64,000 nt of DNA from Symsagittifera roscoffensis (Eukaryota; Xenacoelomorpha; Acoela; Convolutidae), in assembly GCF_963678635.1 (NCBI RefSeq), contig NC_087066.1:36023152-36087151 (forward strand), read 5' to 3'. How positions within the stretch are numbered: the stretch's first letter is position 1; each line of letters opens with the position of its first letter. The translations under genes were made by a program, and so were the position numbers. Shown here in pieces: positions 10,215 through 20,878 of this stretch. The notes beneath the pieces were generated by a model. The model worked only from the letters and a program-made list of their open reading frames with translations. It had not been told where the DNA came from and did not search any database.

Positions 10215-12270
10215 CAAAGAATGGGGGATAAAAATCATAATTAAAATATGAATTTAGCGTAAGCAAGGGGTTTCCCCCACAGTTTCAGTTAAGTTAGTTA
10301 GACATATTTCTGCAGTTGTTTCGGGTACAGTCGCACAGAATTTTCCAGCTACAGGGGTTGGAGTCATCGAATCTTTTCTCGAAATGCTCCCACATCCATT
10401 GCAGCAACCGTCCTTTGAGTCCTATCGTGTTGGTAAAGTCCACTTTTTGAGGAACCAAATTAGCCAGCCTCTTTGCATGAAACCAGAAATTTTTTTCACA
10501 AACAAATTTTGCAGGGCGTGTACATTCAAATAAACGAGATCTTGTATTAACTAGATCTTTTTTTGGCAGAAACCGGTCAGAAAAATTGAAGTCGTAGTGC
10601 TTATTGAGGATTTTAGATAGTAGAAGTCAATTATTGAGCTGAATGTACATGGGTAAAGGCAGTATTCCTAGACGCTGAAGCGACGTTTTGTAATTAGGAT
10701 CTGTTGCAATCCATTTGCATGCATTGCGTTGAACACCTTCTAAGAGTTTCATTTCTTCGACATTCAATTGATAGCACGCTGAGCCGTATAGCAAAACTGG
10801 AATTACCATGGATTTGAACAGATTAAATTGGTCTTGGTATTAAGAGGCAGTGGGTTGCGCTTCAGCATGCATAGAGTGCAGAGGGCTTTTCCTCTTCTAA
10901 GTTTAATATGCGATGTCCAGCCTAGATCCGATTTTACAATTATTTCTAGGTTTTTTTCCTCTGAAAGTTTCTTAATTAAAATTGAGTCGAAGTAAAAGTC
11001 ACTACTTGTGGGACGTTTAACCGGTAGGTGAGTGCATTTTGACGCATTGAACACAATCTGAGTCCACGTGAAGATGTTATTTAGGTCTTTCTGAAAATCT
11101 GCGTTAAGTGTACCAAATCGTAAGAACTTTGCGTCGTCTGCGTATAGAAAGCTGGTGGAATGTTTACATACACTTGGTAGGTCGTTAGTCATGACAAGAA
11201 AAAACAATGGCCCGAGGATTGATCCTTGAGGAACACCGCTTGTGACATAGAATGATTGGGACAGACAGTCTTTGATTTGACACATTGTGTTCTATTTGTC
11301 AGGTAGTTATAAATTAGTTTTAAAATTTTGCCTCTGATTCCCAGCGAGTAGACCTTGTCAATCAGAATACCGTGATCTAATTTGCCAAAATTTTTCTCGA
11401 AATCGGTATATATTACGTCTACTTCTTCATTTTTGCTTATAGCTGAATATATGGTATCAAGATAGAGCAGCATTTGGATGATCCCTGACCTTTTCGCGCG
11501 AAATCCGAATTGGTTGTTGTGCAACATAGGTTCTAGATGTTTATATAGATCGAAGAAATGAACTTTTTTGAAGATTTTGCTGGCAATATTAAGTAGTGAT
11601 TTTGGTCTGTAATTACTTATCGAGGCCTTGCTTCCTTTCTTTTTGAATATTGGGCTGACAATAGAGTGTTTCCATTGATCAGGGAAACAACAAGTCTGGA
11701 GTGCTTTATATATGATATGGTAGAGAGAGGGCGTTAAGGATTCACTACAACGCTTAAATAAAACAGGAGATAGTAGATCGGGACCTCTCGACTTACTTAG
11801 ATCTAAATCATTACACAGTTTGGCAATCAGATTCCTGTCTGGTTCTATATTATGAATTATTTGTTTTTCTGAGTGCTCTTGTTTTTCAGGACAGGATGGT
11901 TGAGAAGAGTTTATAAATGCTGAGTTAAAAAACTTGGCGAATAGATTAGCTTGTTCTGGCAAGGTTTTTGCAACTGAATTATCAAATTTCATGACGGAAC
12001 TTTCTATAGTATTTAAACAGGGCTTTAGTATCACGCGAGTTAGACAGATGTTGTTCGTATTCGCTTCTGTTATTCTCTACGGCGGTTTGTACCTTTTCAT
12101 TCATTGCAATCACCGAGGCACATTGTGAACCTTTTTGTTTGCGTAATGTTGACAGACGTTTCATTGAATTTGACGTCTCAGGAGTTATCCAGGGAGGAAG
12201 ATTTTGTCTATGTTGAGTTCTACGCGGGATGAATTTTGGCAGAAAGCTATGAATCCATTCGTACCAAAGT
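10215..12270 (-). mobile_element. Array copy D: 5'-truncated non-LTR unit
   Basis: Rightmost and most divergent unit. It contains the 3' tail, the ORF2 C-terminus, RT and the linker before it, but stops at 12270 before the endonuclease. There plus-strand gtaccaaagtt passes directly into the macrodomain region of the outer LTR element. Truncation at the ORF2 5' side is what target-primed reverse transcription normally leaves. The other flank is copy C and not the remainder of the LTR element, so a simple single insertion does not explain the locus. Confidence 0.8.
10294..12270 (-). pseudogene. Non-LTR ORF2 (RT only), copy D, RT frame partly intact
   Basis: Partial ORF2 lacking the endonuclease. 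It is the only copy without the 5-bp deletion: 11441-11452 keeps the extra bases, so one 281-codon frame (12034-11189) runs from the RT fingers through NNQFGFRAKRS and on to a region that would precede SGVPQGS. A further shift then separates it from 11285-10803, which carries SGVPQGSILGP and YADD (11131-11145). Many private substitutions between 10,800 and 11,600 mark it as the most distant member. C-terminal stop at 10294-10296. Confidence 0.8.
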
Positions 12271-12500
12271 TCCTGATTTGAAGCTCCTGTCCGCCGTTAT
12301 ACAGATCGCGCTGGTCCTGTCTGACAGAATGAAGTCGCTGTCCGTGATCAGGATGTTCTCTGAATATTCATTTGGAATTTCTAATTTTGTTTTGAAATTC
12401 CTCCCAATGGTAGGCTCAACCACCTCCTCATCCAGTTCCAGCCCGCTCGTTTCTCTCACTTCTCTGAGTTTCTTTATCATCAAAATTTTGCTGTGGGTAA
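12271..12500 (-). pseudogene. Truncated macrodomain at the end of outer-element pol
   Basis: Frame 12483-12271 encodes KKLREVRET, IPNEYSENILITDSDFIL, RTSAICITAD and SFKSG, and is then cut by the array. It aligns with the same place in the inner element and with the start of OARD1/TARG1-type macrodomains: the first strand, the region where those proteins have a GD dipeptide (SD here), then the AHCIS-like strand. One G is missing from a GGGG run near 12510 relative to the inner element, so the domain now lies out of frame with pol. The ancestral arrangement was probably an in-frame C-terminal fusion. Confidence 0.65.
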
Positions 12501-12503
12501 GTC

Positions 12504-12995
12504 CTACCCCACTACCCGAAAAAAAATAATTATCGACGTCCCCGTCGAAGATGCTGGGTCTGAATTATCTGGTGGTATTTCGAGCGGCCTGTCGGTCGCC
12601 GTCCAACCGAAGAGGGGATTTTTCGTTTTCACGTGTTCTTCCGCCGAGATGTCGACTTGCTGGATGCTTTGCTTCTCATCACTCTTACTCTTGACATCGC
12701 GCATCCACTCTAGTGTCCTCAAGTTTGTATTTTCCCTCCTCTCTATCTCGCTCTGCTCCAGATCCGTCTCTTGTTCCGGTGTGGAGTAGTCTTCCTGCTG
12801 GTAGTGTTTACTATCGTTGATGATTTGCCATTCATTGTCGGCTGCTAGTTCACCCACACTCAGTAGCTCTTCGCATAATTCATCAGGCTGTATCTTATCA
12901 ATCAAAAAGTCATCCCCGTACCTATTGTACCTCAGGCCTGTCCGTTTGCGATTGTCACTCCTGGTTCCCGCTGGTATCGGCAAGTCTGGTTCTGT
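12504..12995 (-). pseudogene. Post-integrase linker of outer-element pol
   Basis: Acidic low-complexity region after the integrase, in the same frame as the integrase but behind a TGA at about 12996. It contains NRYGDDFLIDKI, matching NPYGDDFVVDRI in the inner element, and ends with STGTSIIIFF, matching STGTSMDIFV. It connects integrase to macrodomain. No domain is recognised. Confidence 0.65.
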
Positions 12996-14250
12996 TCACC
13001 TCAGCACCTCGTCCTGCTCCGGATCGTTCCAGTCTTCTTGCACAAAAGATTCCGCCTCTGAGTCCGCTTCTATCTTTTCATTATCATCCAAACTCAAGTC
13101 CTCGTTGCCATCATTTTTCTCCCTGGTGCCCTTTTCGTTCACCTCGCAAGCTGGCTCCAATAATAGGTACTCGAGTCCCTCCATATTCTGCGGTACGCAC
13201 CAGTATTCTTGGGATGGGACTTGAGGTTTCAAGTTTTCATAATGCGCTGCACGCCCCGTACTCAAGCGGTAGAACCGTCCTTGCTGGTGAACTTCCGTTA
13301 TCATGAATGGTCCTCTCCATTTCTTAAGTAGTTTCTTTGTACCTTTGGGAGGTATAACATTCCGGAAGACCCAGACATATTGGTCCACTGCATATGGTTT
13401 CGCTTGCAGTATTTTCTCATCGTATTTCTTCCGCTGTCTCATTTGTGCTTGCGCTGTGTTCCTCCTGCAGAGCTCGTTTAGTTCCTGCTGTCTTTTAACC
13501 GCTTCTTTCATATAAGCTTGAGGCGATGTCTTTTTCCCTTCGTCTTCTGGGTAAAAAAATGTTAGAGGCATCGCTCTTTCCCTGCCAGTCAACATCATGA
13601 AGGGACTGATTCCTGTTGTTGAGTGTTGCGTACTGTTGTATGCCCCTACCACTTGAGGCAGATATTTATCCCAGTCTGTCATATATCTTGAGCAGTATAC
13701 CCTCTGCATGTTCACCAACGTTCTGTTCTGTCTCTCCACTAACCCGTTGGTCTGGGGATGGTAGGTCGTTGAGTGCGCTTGAGCAATGTGTGACCTCTTC
13801 ATCAATTCTTTCGTCAGGTCCCCCACGAAGGCTTTGCCATTGTCCGACTGAAATTTCATGGGACAACCATACCGTGATATCCAATGTCTTATCAGGTGGT
13901 CACAAGTCTCCTCTGCCGAGGCTGTCTGATTTGTGAAATGCTTCTGCCAACTTTGTGAAATGATCTATTATGACCTGTATCTGGTTATATCCCGATTCAG
14001 TCATACAGATCTTTTGATGGTCTATCTGCACAACCTCATCAAATTCCGAGCTTTCAACTGACTTGAGTGGGAACTTCATCTTCCTTGGGTCTTTCACTTG
14101 CAGGCATGCCAGGCATGCATTCACCCATCTCTCGCAAGCTTTCTTTAATCCTGGCCAATCAAACCTGTGAAGTATTTTTTGTTGCACCTTGTCTATCCCC
14201 TGGTGCCCCATTTGATCATGCGATCTGAATAACACTTCAGTCTGATACAA
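12996..14250 (-). pseudogene. Integrase of outer element
   Basis: DDE integrase, which would join element DNA to the chromosome. The zinc-binding region spans 14250-14090 (HDQMGHQ...CERWVNACLAC, an H-H-C-C arrangement). First catalytic Asp in VVQIDH and IIDHFTK (about 14030-13950), second in QSDNGKAF (about 13850), Glu in NGLVERQNR (about 13740). A GPY/F-like module follows (KKWRGPFMITEVHQ, near 13310). A frameshift separates 13900 from 13859, and a TGA closes the frame at 12996. Catalytic residues survive but the frame does not. Confidence 0.85.
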
Positions 14251-15261
14251 CTGTGTAACTTGTGTAATATCTTCTCCTCATCTTTTCTCTTGCATGCTAC
14301 CACCCCATCAGCTGTGTGATAAAGTAAATCTTTTCTGTCTTTGTAGAACTGGCTCAAGATCTTGTAGCTGTCTTCTTCCAGGTCCCCCTTTTCTTTAAAC
14401 CCCGTCCGGATCCATTCGGAGAGGTTACTTGTCATCTTGTCATTCTTTTGGGCCCGTATTAGATCCGACAGCCTAGATCTCGCCTTGACGTGTTCTTTTA
14501 GTGCCATTATCTGACCATTCTTTTCTCCAGGGTTGTGGATGTCAACCTTCAGCTTTACGCATACTATCCTCCTCATGATCTTCTTGTCATCTTCTGGCAC
14601 CAGATTTGTTCTGACATTGAGTTGCACGATAGCTCGAAAATGGTTTCCTCGACACTACAATTTTCTCAAGTTCTTCACCTCCTCGCACTTCCTGCTGATC
14701 CAAGTTGTACGTTCCTGAAGAGAGATCCGTCTGTAGCTCCCTGTCGCAGTGCCTAATCTTCTCCTCCGTCAGTATCATGCATAGACTATCTTGGTCATCG
14801 CTGCTCTTCTCCGAATCTTCATCCCACTCTTCACACTCCCCGGACAATTTTTCTTCTCCAGCATCTTCTTCCACTGTGGGCCACTCCCCGGACTCTTGTC
14901 CTAGTCCAAGGTGCTCAGCCTCCTCCTTAAATGCCACTTTCTTCTTCCTAACCCGAGTCCGCTCAAGTATGTCATCAGGGATTTTATCAACCAATGACTG
15001 CACGACTTCTTTTCCGTCAGATTTTGCTTTTAAGGAGTCCTCGCCTCCACCCGCTTCATTCCTTCTCAATATCGTGACTTCCGGTTCCTCCTTACCCTTT
15101 TCTTTGATCACGGGTTTATCGTCTGCCAGTTTCTTGAGTAATCTCCTCAAGTCTTCATCTATCACTGCCCTTCCCGTCTCTACTCGGTTCAGGTCGTAGC
15201 CTTTCGCCTTGAGTGTCTCCCTCACATTTTTCGACTTGAGTATTATCTCCATCGGCATCTC
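14251..15261 (-). pseudogene. Extended RNase H-integrase linker of outer element
   Basis: About 330 codons of charged, probably disordered sequence between RNase H and the integrase zinc region. Frames 15258-14587 and 14627-14193 overlap with a shift. It is rich in Glu, Lys and Ser, with short acidic blocks (EEKLSGECEEWDED). The C-terminal part is better ordered (SDLIRAQKNDKMTSNLSEWI) and is conserved in the inner element (SDLLRAQRNDRMTSNLKRWI). Gypsy elements usually have a short spacer here, so the length is unusual. Function unknown. Confidence 0.6.
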
Positions 15262-15858
15262 TTAGCTTCTTTTCAAGATCGTTTTATTAGGAAGCTCCTT
15301 TGGTAATTCGGGGTGATCTTCTATCGGTTTGCCTGACTTGTCAAGCCATCTCGTGAGTGGAAGACTATCATACGTTTCCTTATCCATGAAGGAAAAACCA
15401 TCTTTGATTTCGGGCCTATCTGCCTCTCTTTGTTCTTGCCTCTCGTAGAATTCCGTCTTCTTACTCAAGCTATCGGCATTTTGATGTTTGCCTCTTGTCG
15501 TATGCTCAATTATCATGTTGTATCCGTCCAGGCGAATTTTCCACCTTCCAATGTAGCTCTGGTCCATTGAGTACGTTTTCAGCCAGCTGAGTGCCCTGTT
15601 ATCGACTCGCAGTTTGAATGGCTCGCTGCCTAGTTATGCTCTATATTTTTCGACAAAGGTAACCACCGCAAACATCTCTGCTTTTGGCGCCCCGTACTTC
15701 ATTTCCGTATCACTCAAGACTTTACTTCCGTACGCTATTGGTCTTAAGATTGTCTTCCCGTTCCATTCCTGTTCTTGATGGAGAATGCCAGAAATCGCGA
15801 CTACCGACGCATCCGTGTCCAGCACGTACATTCCTTTTTCCGTTGGCATCCCTAGCAC
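15262..15858 (-). pseudogene. RNase H of outer element
   Basis: RNase H domain degrading the RNA of the RNA-DNA hybrid. VLDTDASVVAISG (about 15820) supplies the first Asp, KAEMFAVV (about 15690) the Glu, and the C-terminal HQNADSLSKK (about 15480) the last conserved Asp region. Frames 15858-15634 and 15567-15262 are separated by a short disrupted stretch where the inner element keeps the middle Asp (RVDNRAL). Confidence 0.85.
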
Positions 15859-16911
15859 CTATGCCTCGCACAACTCCTTCTTTCTTCTCTGGAATGATTC
15901 TTCCGCCGCGTTGTTCCACGTGAACTTCTTGCCTTTGTGCCTCATTAGTTGTTGCATCGGGTATACTTTGTCCGCGTAGCCCTTGATGAACTCTCTGTAA
16001 TAGTTCGCAAAACTCAGGAAGCTCATCAATTGATGTTCCGTCTTTGGCGATTTCCAAGTCAGAACCACTTCTACTGCATCCGGGTCTGGTCTGATGCCAT
16101 GCCTGTCCACCATCCTTCCCAAGTATTTGATCGAGTCCTTGAGTATCTCGCACTTTGACGGTTTGCACTTTAGTCCTGACCTCTTCATGCATGCAAACAC
16201 CTCGGCTAGTCGCTCGATGTGGTCCTCCAGTGTAGGCGTCGCAATTACTACGTCATCCACGTAGCACATTACCAGGTTGCCGTATTTCTTTGTCACACCT
16301 ATCAATGCGTGTGCCATCAACCGTTGAAATGTAGCCGTGGCATTGCAAAGACCAAACGGCATCCGTTTCCATTGAAACAGCACCAGCTCGCAGGCGAACC
16401 CCGTTTTGTCCCTGTCCTGCTTCCTCAGTGGGTCCTGCCAGAAAGCCAATACTAAATCAAGAGTCGTAAAAAATTTTGCATCACCTAACTTCGAGAGGCT
16501 CTCATCAATTCTAGGTATGGGATAGGCATCCTACACCGTGATGGAGTTCAGATACCGAAAATCACAAGAAAACCTCAATTGGTCGCCTTTCTTTTTGGCC
16601 ATCACTACTCCACACGCCTACGGTGATTTGGATGGTTCTATCATATCATACTCTAATAAGGTCTCTATTTCTTTTCTACATGCATCCGATTTGTGCGGGG
16701 TCATGGCCTCGCCCCCCCCCCTTTGCGGTACCGCAGTCTCCTCAAGCTCTATTTCATGTTCAACGAAATTACAACATCCAATGTCTGCCTTATGTTTCGA
16801 GAAAACGTCTTCGTTCCGCTCTACTACGTTCTTGACGGCCTCGAGCTGTTCATCCATTGCCTTACCCCTCAAGTGTTCTATTTCAGGTAAAACTGGTTGA
16901 TCCATTTCCAT
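15859..16911 (-). pseudogene. Reverse transcriptase of outer element, copy 1
   Basis: Ty3/gypsy-type RT. From the N-terminus: LPEIEHLRGK, DIGCCNFVEHEIEL, IEPSKSP, then DAYPIPRIDESLSKLGDA, MPFGLCNATATFQR and CYVDDVVIATPTLEDHIERL (YVDD at 16252-16263), followed by the thumb and connection (FANYYREFIKGY). In-frame stops stand at TGG-to-TAG (about 16618) and AAG-to-TAG (about 16531), judged against the inner element. Both stops also occur in the duplicated copy. The duplication breakpoint at 16213 lies just downstream of YVDD. Confidence 0.9.
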
Positions 16912-16998
16912 CTCCTCTAGTGTGGGTCTTTCTGGGAAATTTGAACAGCTCCAAAGTCCATCGTCTGTCTCTGACTTAAGTGATTTTACAAGACCTGA

Positions 16999-18808
16999 TT
17001 AACCTTTTATTTTCTTCAATCGTCTCAAGATACAAATTTTGTCCGTATGATTGGGACAATCAATAACTTCATTCTGTTTTGGATTTTCAGTCATTTCATA
17101 TCGAGTTTTCACGGGTAAAGCATATCCCAGCTTCCTTCCCCTTTGTATCGTGATGGGTATATCAAGAGTATTCAACAAGACACTGACGCAGAGGCCGCTC
17201 TTGGTTATCGAGAAGGATCTTCCTGAAACAGCAGCACATTGACTATTAGGTTTTGGGACTATGCATACTTGCTTGTTATCACTTAGTTCATTATGGTTTT
17301 TCTTTCGCACGCTTACAATTGCCGCTTCGTTCGCTTCCAGACTCACCCTCCTACTCAAGATTACCGGTGCTTTATTTTCACTCGCCATTATTAAATTTAC
17401 CGGTTTAATTGCGTACCTCCTATCCGGGTTCCGTATCCTGAACATAGCATTGTTTAAATCAATCGTTACGTCGAAGTTCCTGGTGAAGTCTCTGCCTAAA
17501 ATGAGTTGGTCAGACTCATCTAGGTTTTCTACCACGAGAAAGCTCATCCACAGGTTGCGTTCCTCCAGGTTTAGGGCTATTATTGGTGTTCTGCCTAGCA
17601 CCCGCAGCGCCCCTTTGTTTGCAGCTGACAGCCGTGTTCTTGAGTCTTTCAAGTCATCCTTATTGAAACCCATTCGCTCCCAAGTTTCAATTGGTATTAC
17701 ACTCAAGACTGCTCCCGTATCAAGTAACCCGCGTAACTGAGTCTTCTTGCCACTTATGTCAAGCACGTGTGCTGACATATCTGCCTCCGTCCCGATGTGC
17801 ATTGCATGTTCTTCCAACATGGCACAATGTCCAATCGATCTCATTTTCAGTTCTTCTTTGCCCACGTAGATCTGTCCGGCAAGGTCTTCGTGGCATGTTA
17901 TCATGGGTTTCGTGTAGATGTTTATCCCGTCTATGTTTAAAATCACCTCATGCGGACCATAAGCCTCCGTATATCTGTTCTCGACGCGGACTGACTTGCT
18001 GCCACCTCTTTTTAGTAGTGCCCTCAGGGCTCTAGAAGTTGTCTGCGGACTTATTGCACTTAAGTAGTCTGCGTACACATTAGTGTGCATTACTGTCTGA
18101 TCGTTGGTTTCGCTTAGATTCCTCGTTACTTCGTGACCGCCCACTGTGATTATTGACATTATCCTGGCTCCAATCTTCGTTTTGCCGAATGGCTTTCCCG
18201 TCACCATTTTCAGAATTTTGCATTTTCCACTCTTTGTCGCTCCCACTTCAGCTTCTGGCTTTGGCACTAACCCACTTAACGTCTCGTTCAAATTCTGCTT
18301 TTCGATCTCTTGTTTCAATCGTTGCTCGATTTCCCTCGTGGCTAGGTTTTGTTTCACTTTGCTGATGGCCTCTGCAGCTGCTCTCTCATAATTTGTCTCC
18401 AGAGAGTTCATGGCTTTGGCCTCCATGGCACTCTTGACTTGCGTTACAGCCTTCACCGTCTTGGTCGGTAATTCCGCACTCGGTGCCTCCGAATTTTTTG
18501 TTTCAAACTCAGTTTGTCTGTTTCTCTGGTTCTGCACCGCCGCTAAGGCCCACTTGTGCTTGGGGTGACTCTGGTTCTTGACTGCTTCCCAAAACAATGG
18601 ACAGTTCATCCTGAAGTGCCCCTCTTGATTGCAGAAGAAGCATCTCGCACCTATTTTGATGATCAAGCCACTATAGTTCTTCCATCTGGCTCATATCTTC
18701 CTCATCCGGTGCATATCCTAGGCTCTTCATGGCCTGCTTGTACGTCGTGCAATCCGCCACGTGATGATCCGCTGACCCGCAATTTGCGCATGATCTACGT
18801 TTGTCCAT
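16999..18808 (-). pseudogene. Nucleocapsid zinc knuckles and aspartic protease, outer element copy 1
   Basis: Two CCHC-type knuckles, CANCGSADHHVADC (near 18790) and CFFCNQEGHFRMNC (near 18640), typical of RNA-binding Gag. Protease follows with LLDTGAVLSVIP (near 17720), the DTG active site of a retroviral-type aspartic protease, and LILGRDF. The 555-codon frame ends in TAA at 16999, yet the same frame reopens into RT. This copy has lost 8 bp near 18677 compared with the duplicate, which shifts the frame between the two knuckles. Confidence 0.9.
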
Positions 18809-19443
18809 GTCATCTCTAGGCTTGTACCATGACGTTCTTTGTGGTTGACCCCCCCTTGCACATTCCTGTTCTCTGAGTACGAGTACTTCTTAGGCTTCAT
18901 CAGCATGTACTCCCTTGACTTTTGTCTCATCTCTTCCTGAGTCGGTGCATTATCTTTCGACAGTGTATAGTACGTTGCCAACATTGTTCTCAAGTCGTCA
19001 CTTTTTACCCCATCGATGAACTTCGAGGCGATGCTAAAGTTCCTTCTGTTTGTTGACTCTTCAGGGTCACTCCTTCGTCTCAAGCTCTCAAGATTATCCA
19101 GGAACTGATCAATTGACTCATCGTCCCTTTGCCTTCTCTTTTCAAATCTCATCATCGCTTGGTGACCCTTCATGCCTGACCCGAATTGATTCAACAATAT
19201 CTCAAAGATCTTGTCCGCAGTGTCGCGTTCCTCCTCCTTCTTCGCAACTACACATTTTAACGCTGCGCCTTCTAGGTTGCTCAATATCGCCGTGCAGGCC
19301 TGTCTCTCGTCATTAAAGTTGTCTTGTTCCAGGTGTAATCTCATGACTTCTACCCATGTGTCGATGCACCCATCTATCTGAGTCATCTTTAAATTCTTTC
19401 GGCTTCTGGAAGGTTTTCCTGGATTTGCCACCTCCTCTTTCAC
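18727..19443 (-). pseudogene. Gag capsid domain, outer element copy 1
   Basis: Retrotransposon Gag capsid-like region that would assemble the particle. Recognisable blocks: IDTWVEVMRLHLE, AALKCVVAKKEEERDTADKIFEILLNQFGS, HQAMMRFEKRRQ, SIDQFLDNLESLRRRS and NFSIASKFIDGVKSDDLRTMLA. The inner element has the same blocks with about 60% similarity. The frame shifts near the C-tract at about 18850, before the zinc knuckles. Confidence 0.85.
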
Positions 19444-19532
19444 TCGAGTCAGTGTTACTCTAGGCGAAGGCCTCCAGTGTCCTGTTCATCATTTTCCAGG
19501 TGCTCGCCGACGTCATGGCATCCGGTCTCACG

Positions 19533-20084
19533 TTATTGTTCGTCGTGGAATCCCCTGGACCACTCGTCGTATTTGCGGTTCCACTCTTCATAATTGTCTT
19601 GCCCCCCCCCCCCCGGTGCTGTGCTTGCTGCATCCCGGGTTAACGGTAACGGTGTTGACTCCCGTTTGTTCCGTTGTGGTTCCACAAAATCGACTCTGTT
19701 GCCTTGTGTTCGATTTGTTACCAGATTGTCTTGTGTTATAGAGTTTCTCAAGATGGCATCCAGTTTGGACTGTACGGCACACGAACTCTCCGCCTGGTCT
19801 CTGCTCATAGTGTTCATCCTCGTCTCCAGATTCCCTAGCTTACAGTTCACGGTGTCATACCGTTGCTTCATTTCTTGCATGTCTTTCTTGATGTTCTTCT
19901 CTCGGTCTTTGTCAGTGGCCTCTACCTTGTCTGACATCTGCTGAAGCTTTTCCTCCGTCGCCCTTGCCAGGTTAAAATAGTTGTCCAAGTACTCGCTTTT
20001 GTTGTATCTTATTTCCTTCTTTATCACTTCTGGGTCCTCCTCGCTGCACTTTAGTTTTTTGTCGACCTGATCTAACTTCGCCAT
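19533..20084 (-). pseudogene. Gag coiled-coil region, outer element copy 1
   Basis: Heptad-rich coiled coil (LDQVDKKLKCSEED, ATEEKLQQMSDKVEATDKDREKNI) followed by a Pro/Gly-rich hinge. A C homopolymer at about 19603-19614 (G on the coding strand) sits in the hinge and differs in length from the duplicate copy, which breaks the frame into the capsid domain. Confidence 0.7.
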
Positions 20085-20680
20085 TCATTAAATCGCCCAA
20101 CTCAAGAGGAGTTTTCGTTTCATGGTCAGCTGTTGCCCCATGACTAGCTGTTGCCCCATGTTTGACTTGATCATTTGCTGTTATGGTGGAAACTGTTCCG
20201 AACGTTTTGCCTTTCTCGGCCTTCGGTTCTTCCTCCACTATGTCTCTTGATTTCATTCCGACCATCATTGCGAACCTCTCTGTGAATGACGTTCTTTTCG
20301 TTTGAGACTCGTCCTTTATGATTTCTGGCGTGTTGCCCGTTGTGTCCTCCACGGTGTCTATCGGCGAGAATTCCATCGACTTTTGCTTTTGTTCTTCCGC
20401 ATTCGGCATCGGTGTCGACTCCATTGTCTTCTTCTCCACTTCATCAACACTCTGATCTGGTGTCTCAAGATCAATTTCTATAGCAGGTTTCGTCCGTCCC
20501 TCTTCAGCGCTTCCTCTGGTCTTGTTTTTCCTTTGCGCTTCTTGTGTTGACCATGCTCACTGAAAAGTTCTTCCTTGTTACTTTTTGGTCCCACGGCATC
20601 AGTTTTCGTTGCGACGAGTTATGTTTTGTCTTCGATTCTAGAACCCTTTTTTCTGCTATTGGTACCCTACTTCGCCTCAT
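19972..20680 (-). pseudogene. Gag N-terminal region, outer element copy 1
   Basis: An ATG at 20680-20678 opens a frame of 58 codons ending with TGA at 20506-20504 (basic, with MVNTRSAKEK). A different frame, 20439-19972, continues with an acidic, Thr/Ser-rich region. The inner element's gag begins the same way (basic, RMVETRSQKSS), which supports 20680 as the true gag start and the TGA/shift as damage. This small first part is easily overlooked. Confidence 0.6.
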
Positions 20681-20878
20681 GATTTTTTTTTACAATTTTT
20701 TCTATCTACAATATTAATATTTACAAATTTCTCTTCTAAGGATAAAAACTCTAAAAATATTCCTAATCCTCTTAAGTAAAATAAATCTTCAACTCGTGAT
20801 CTTATTAGAGAAGATTTTTTTGATTTTAATCGTTCTGACGGATCCCTTTGCTTTTAATTGAGCGGTGAGCTATTTCTC

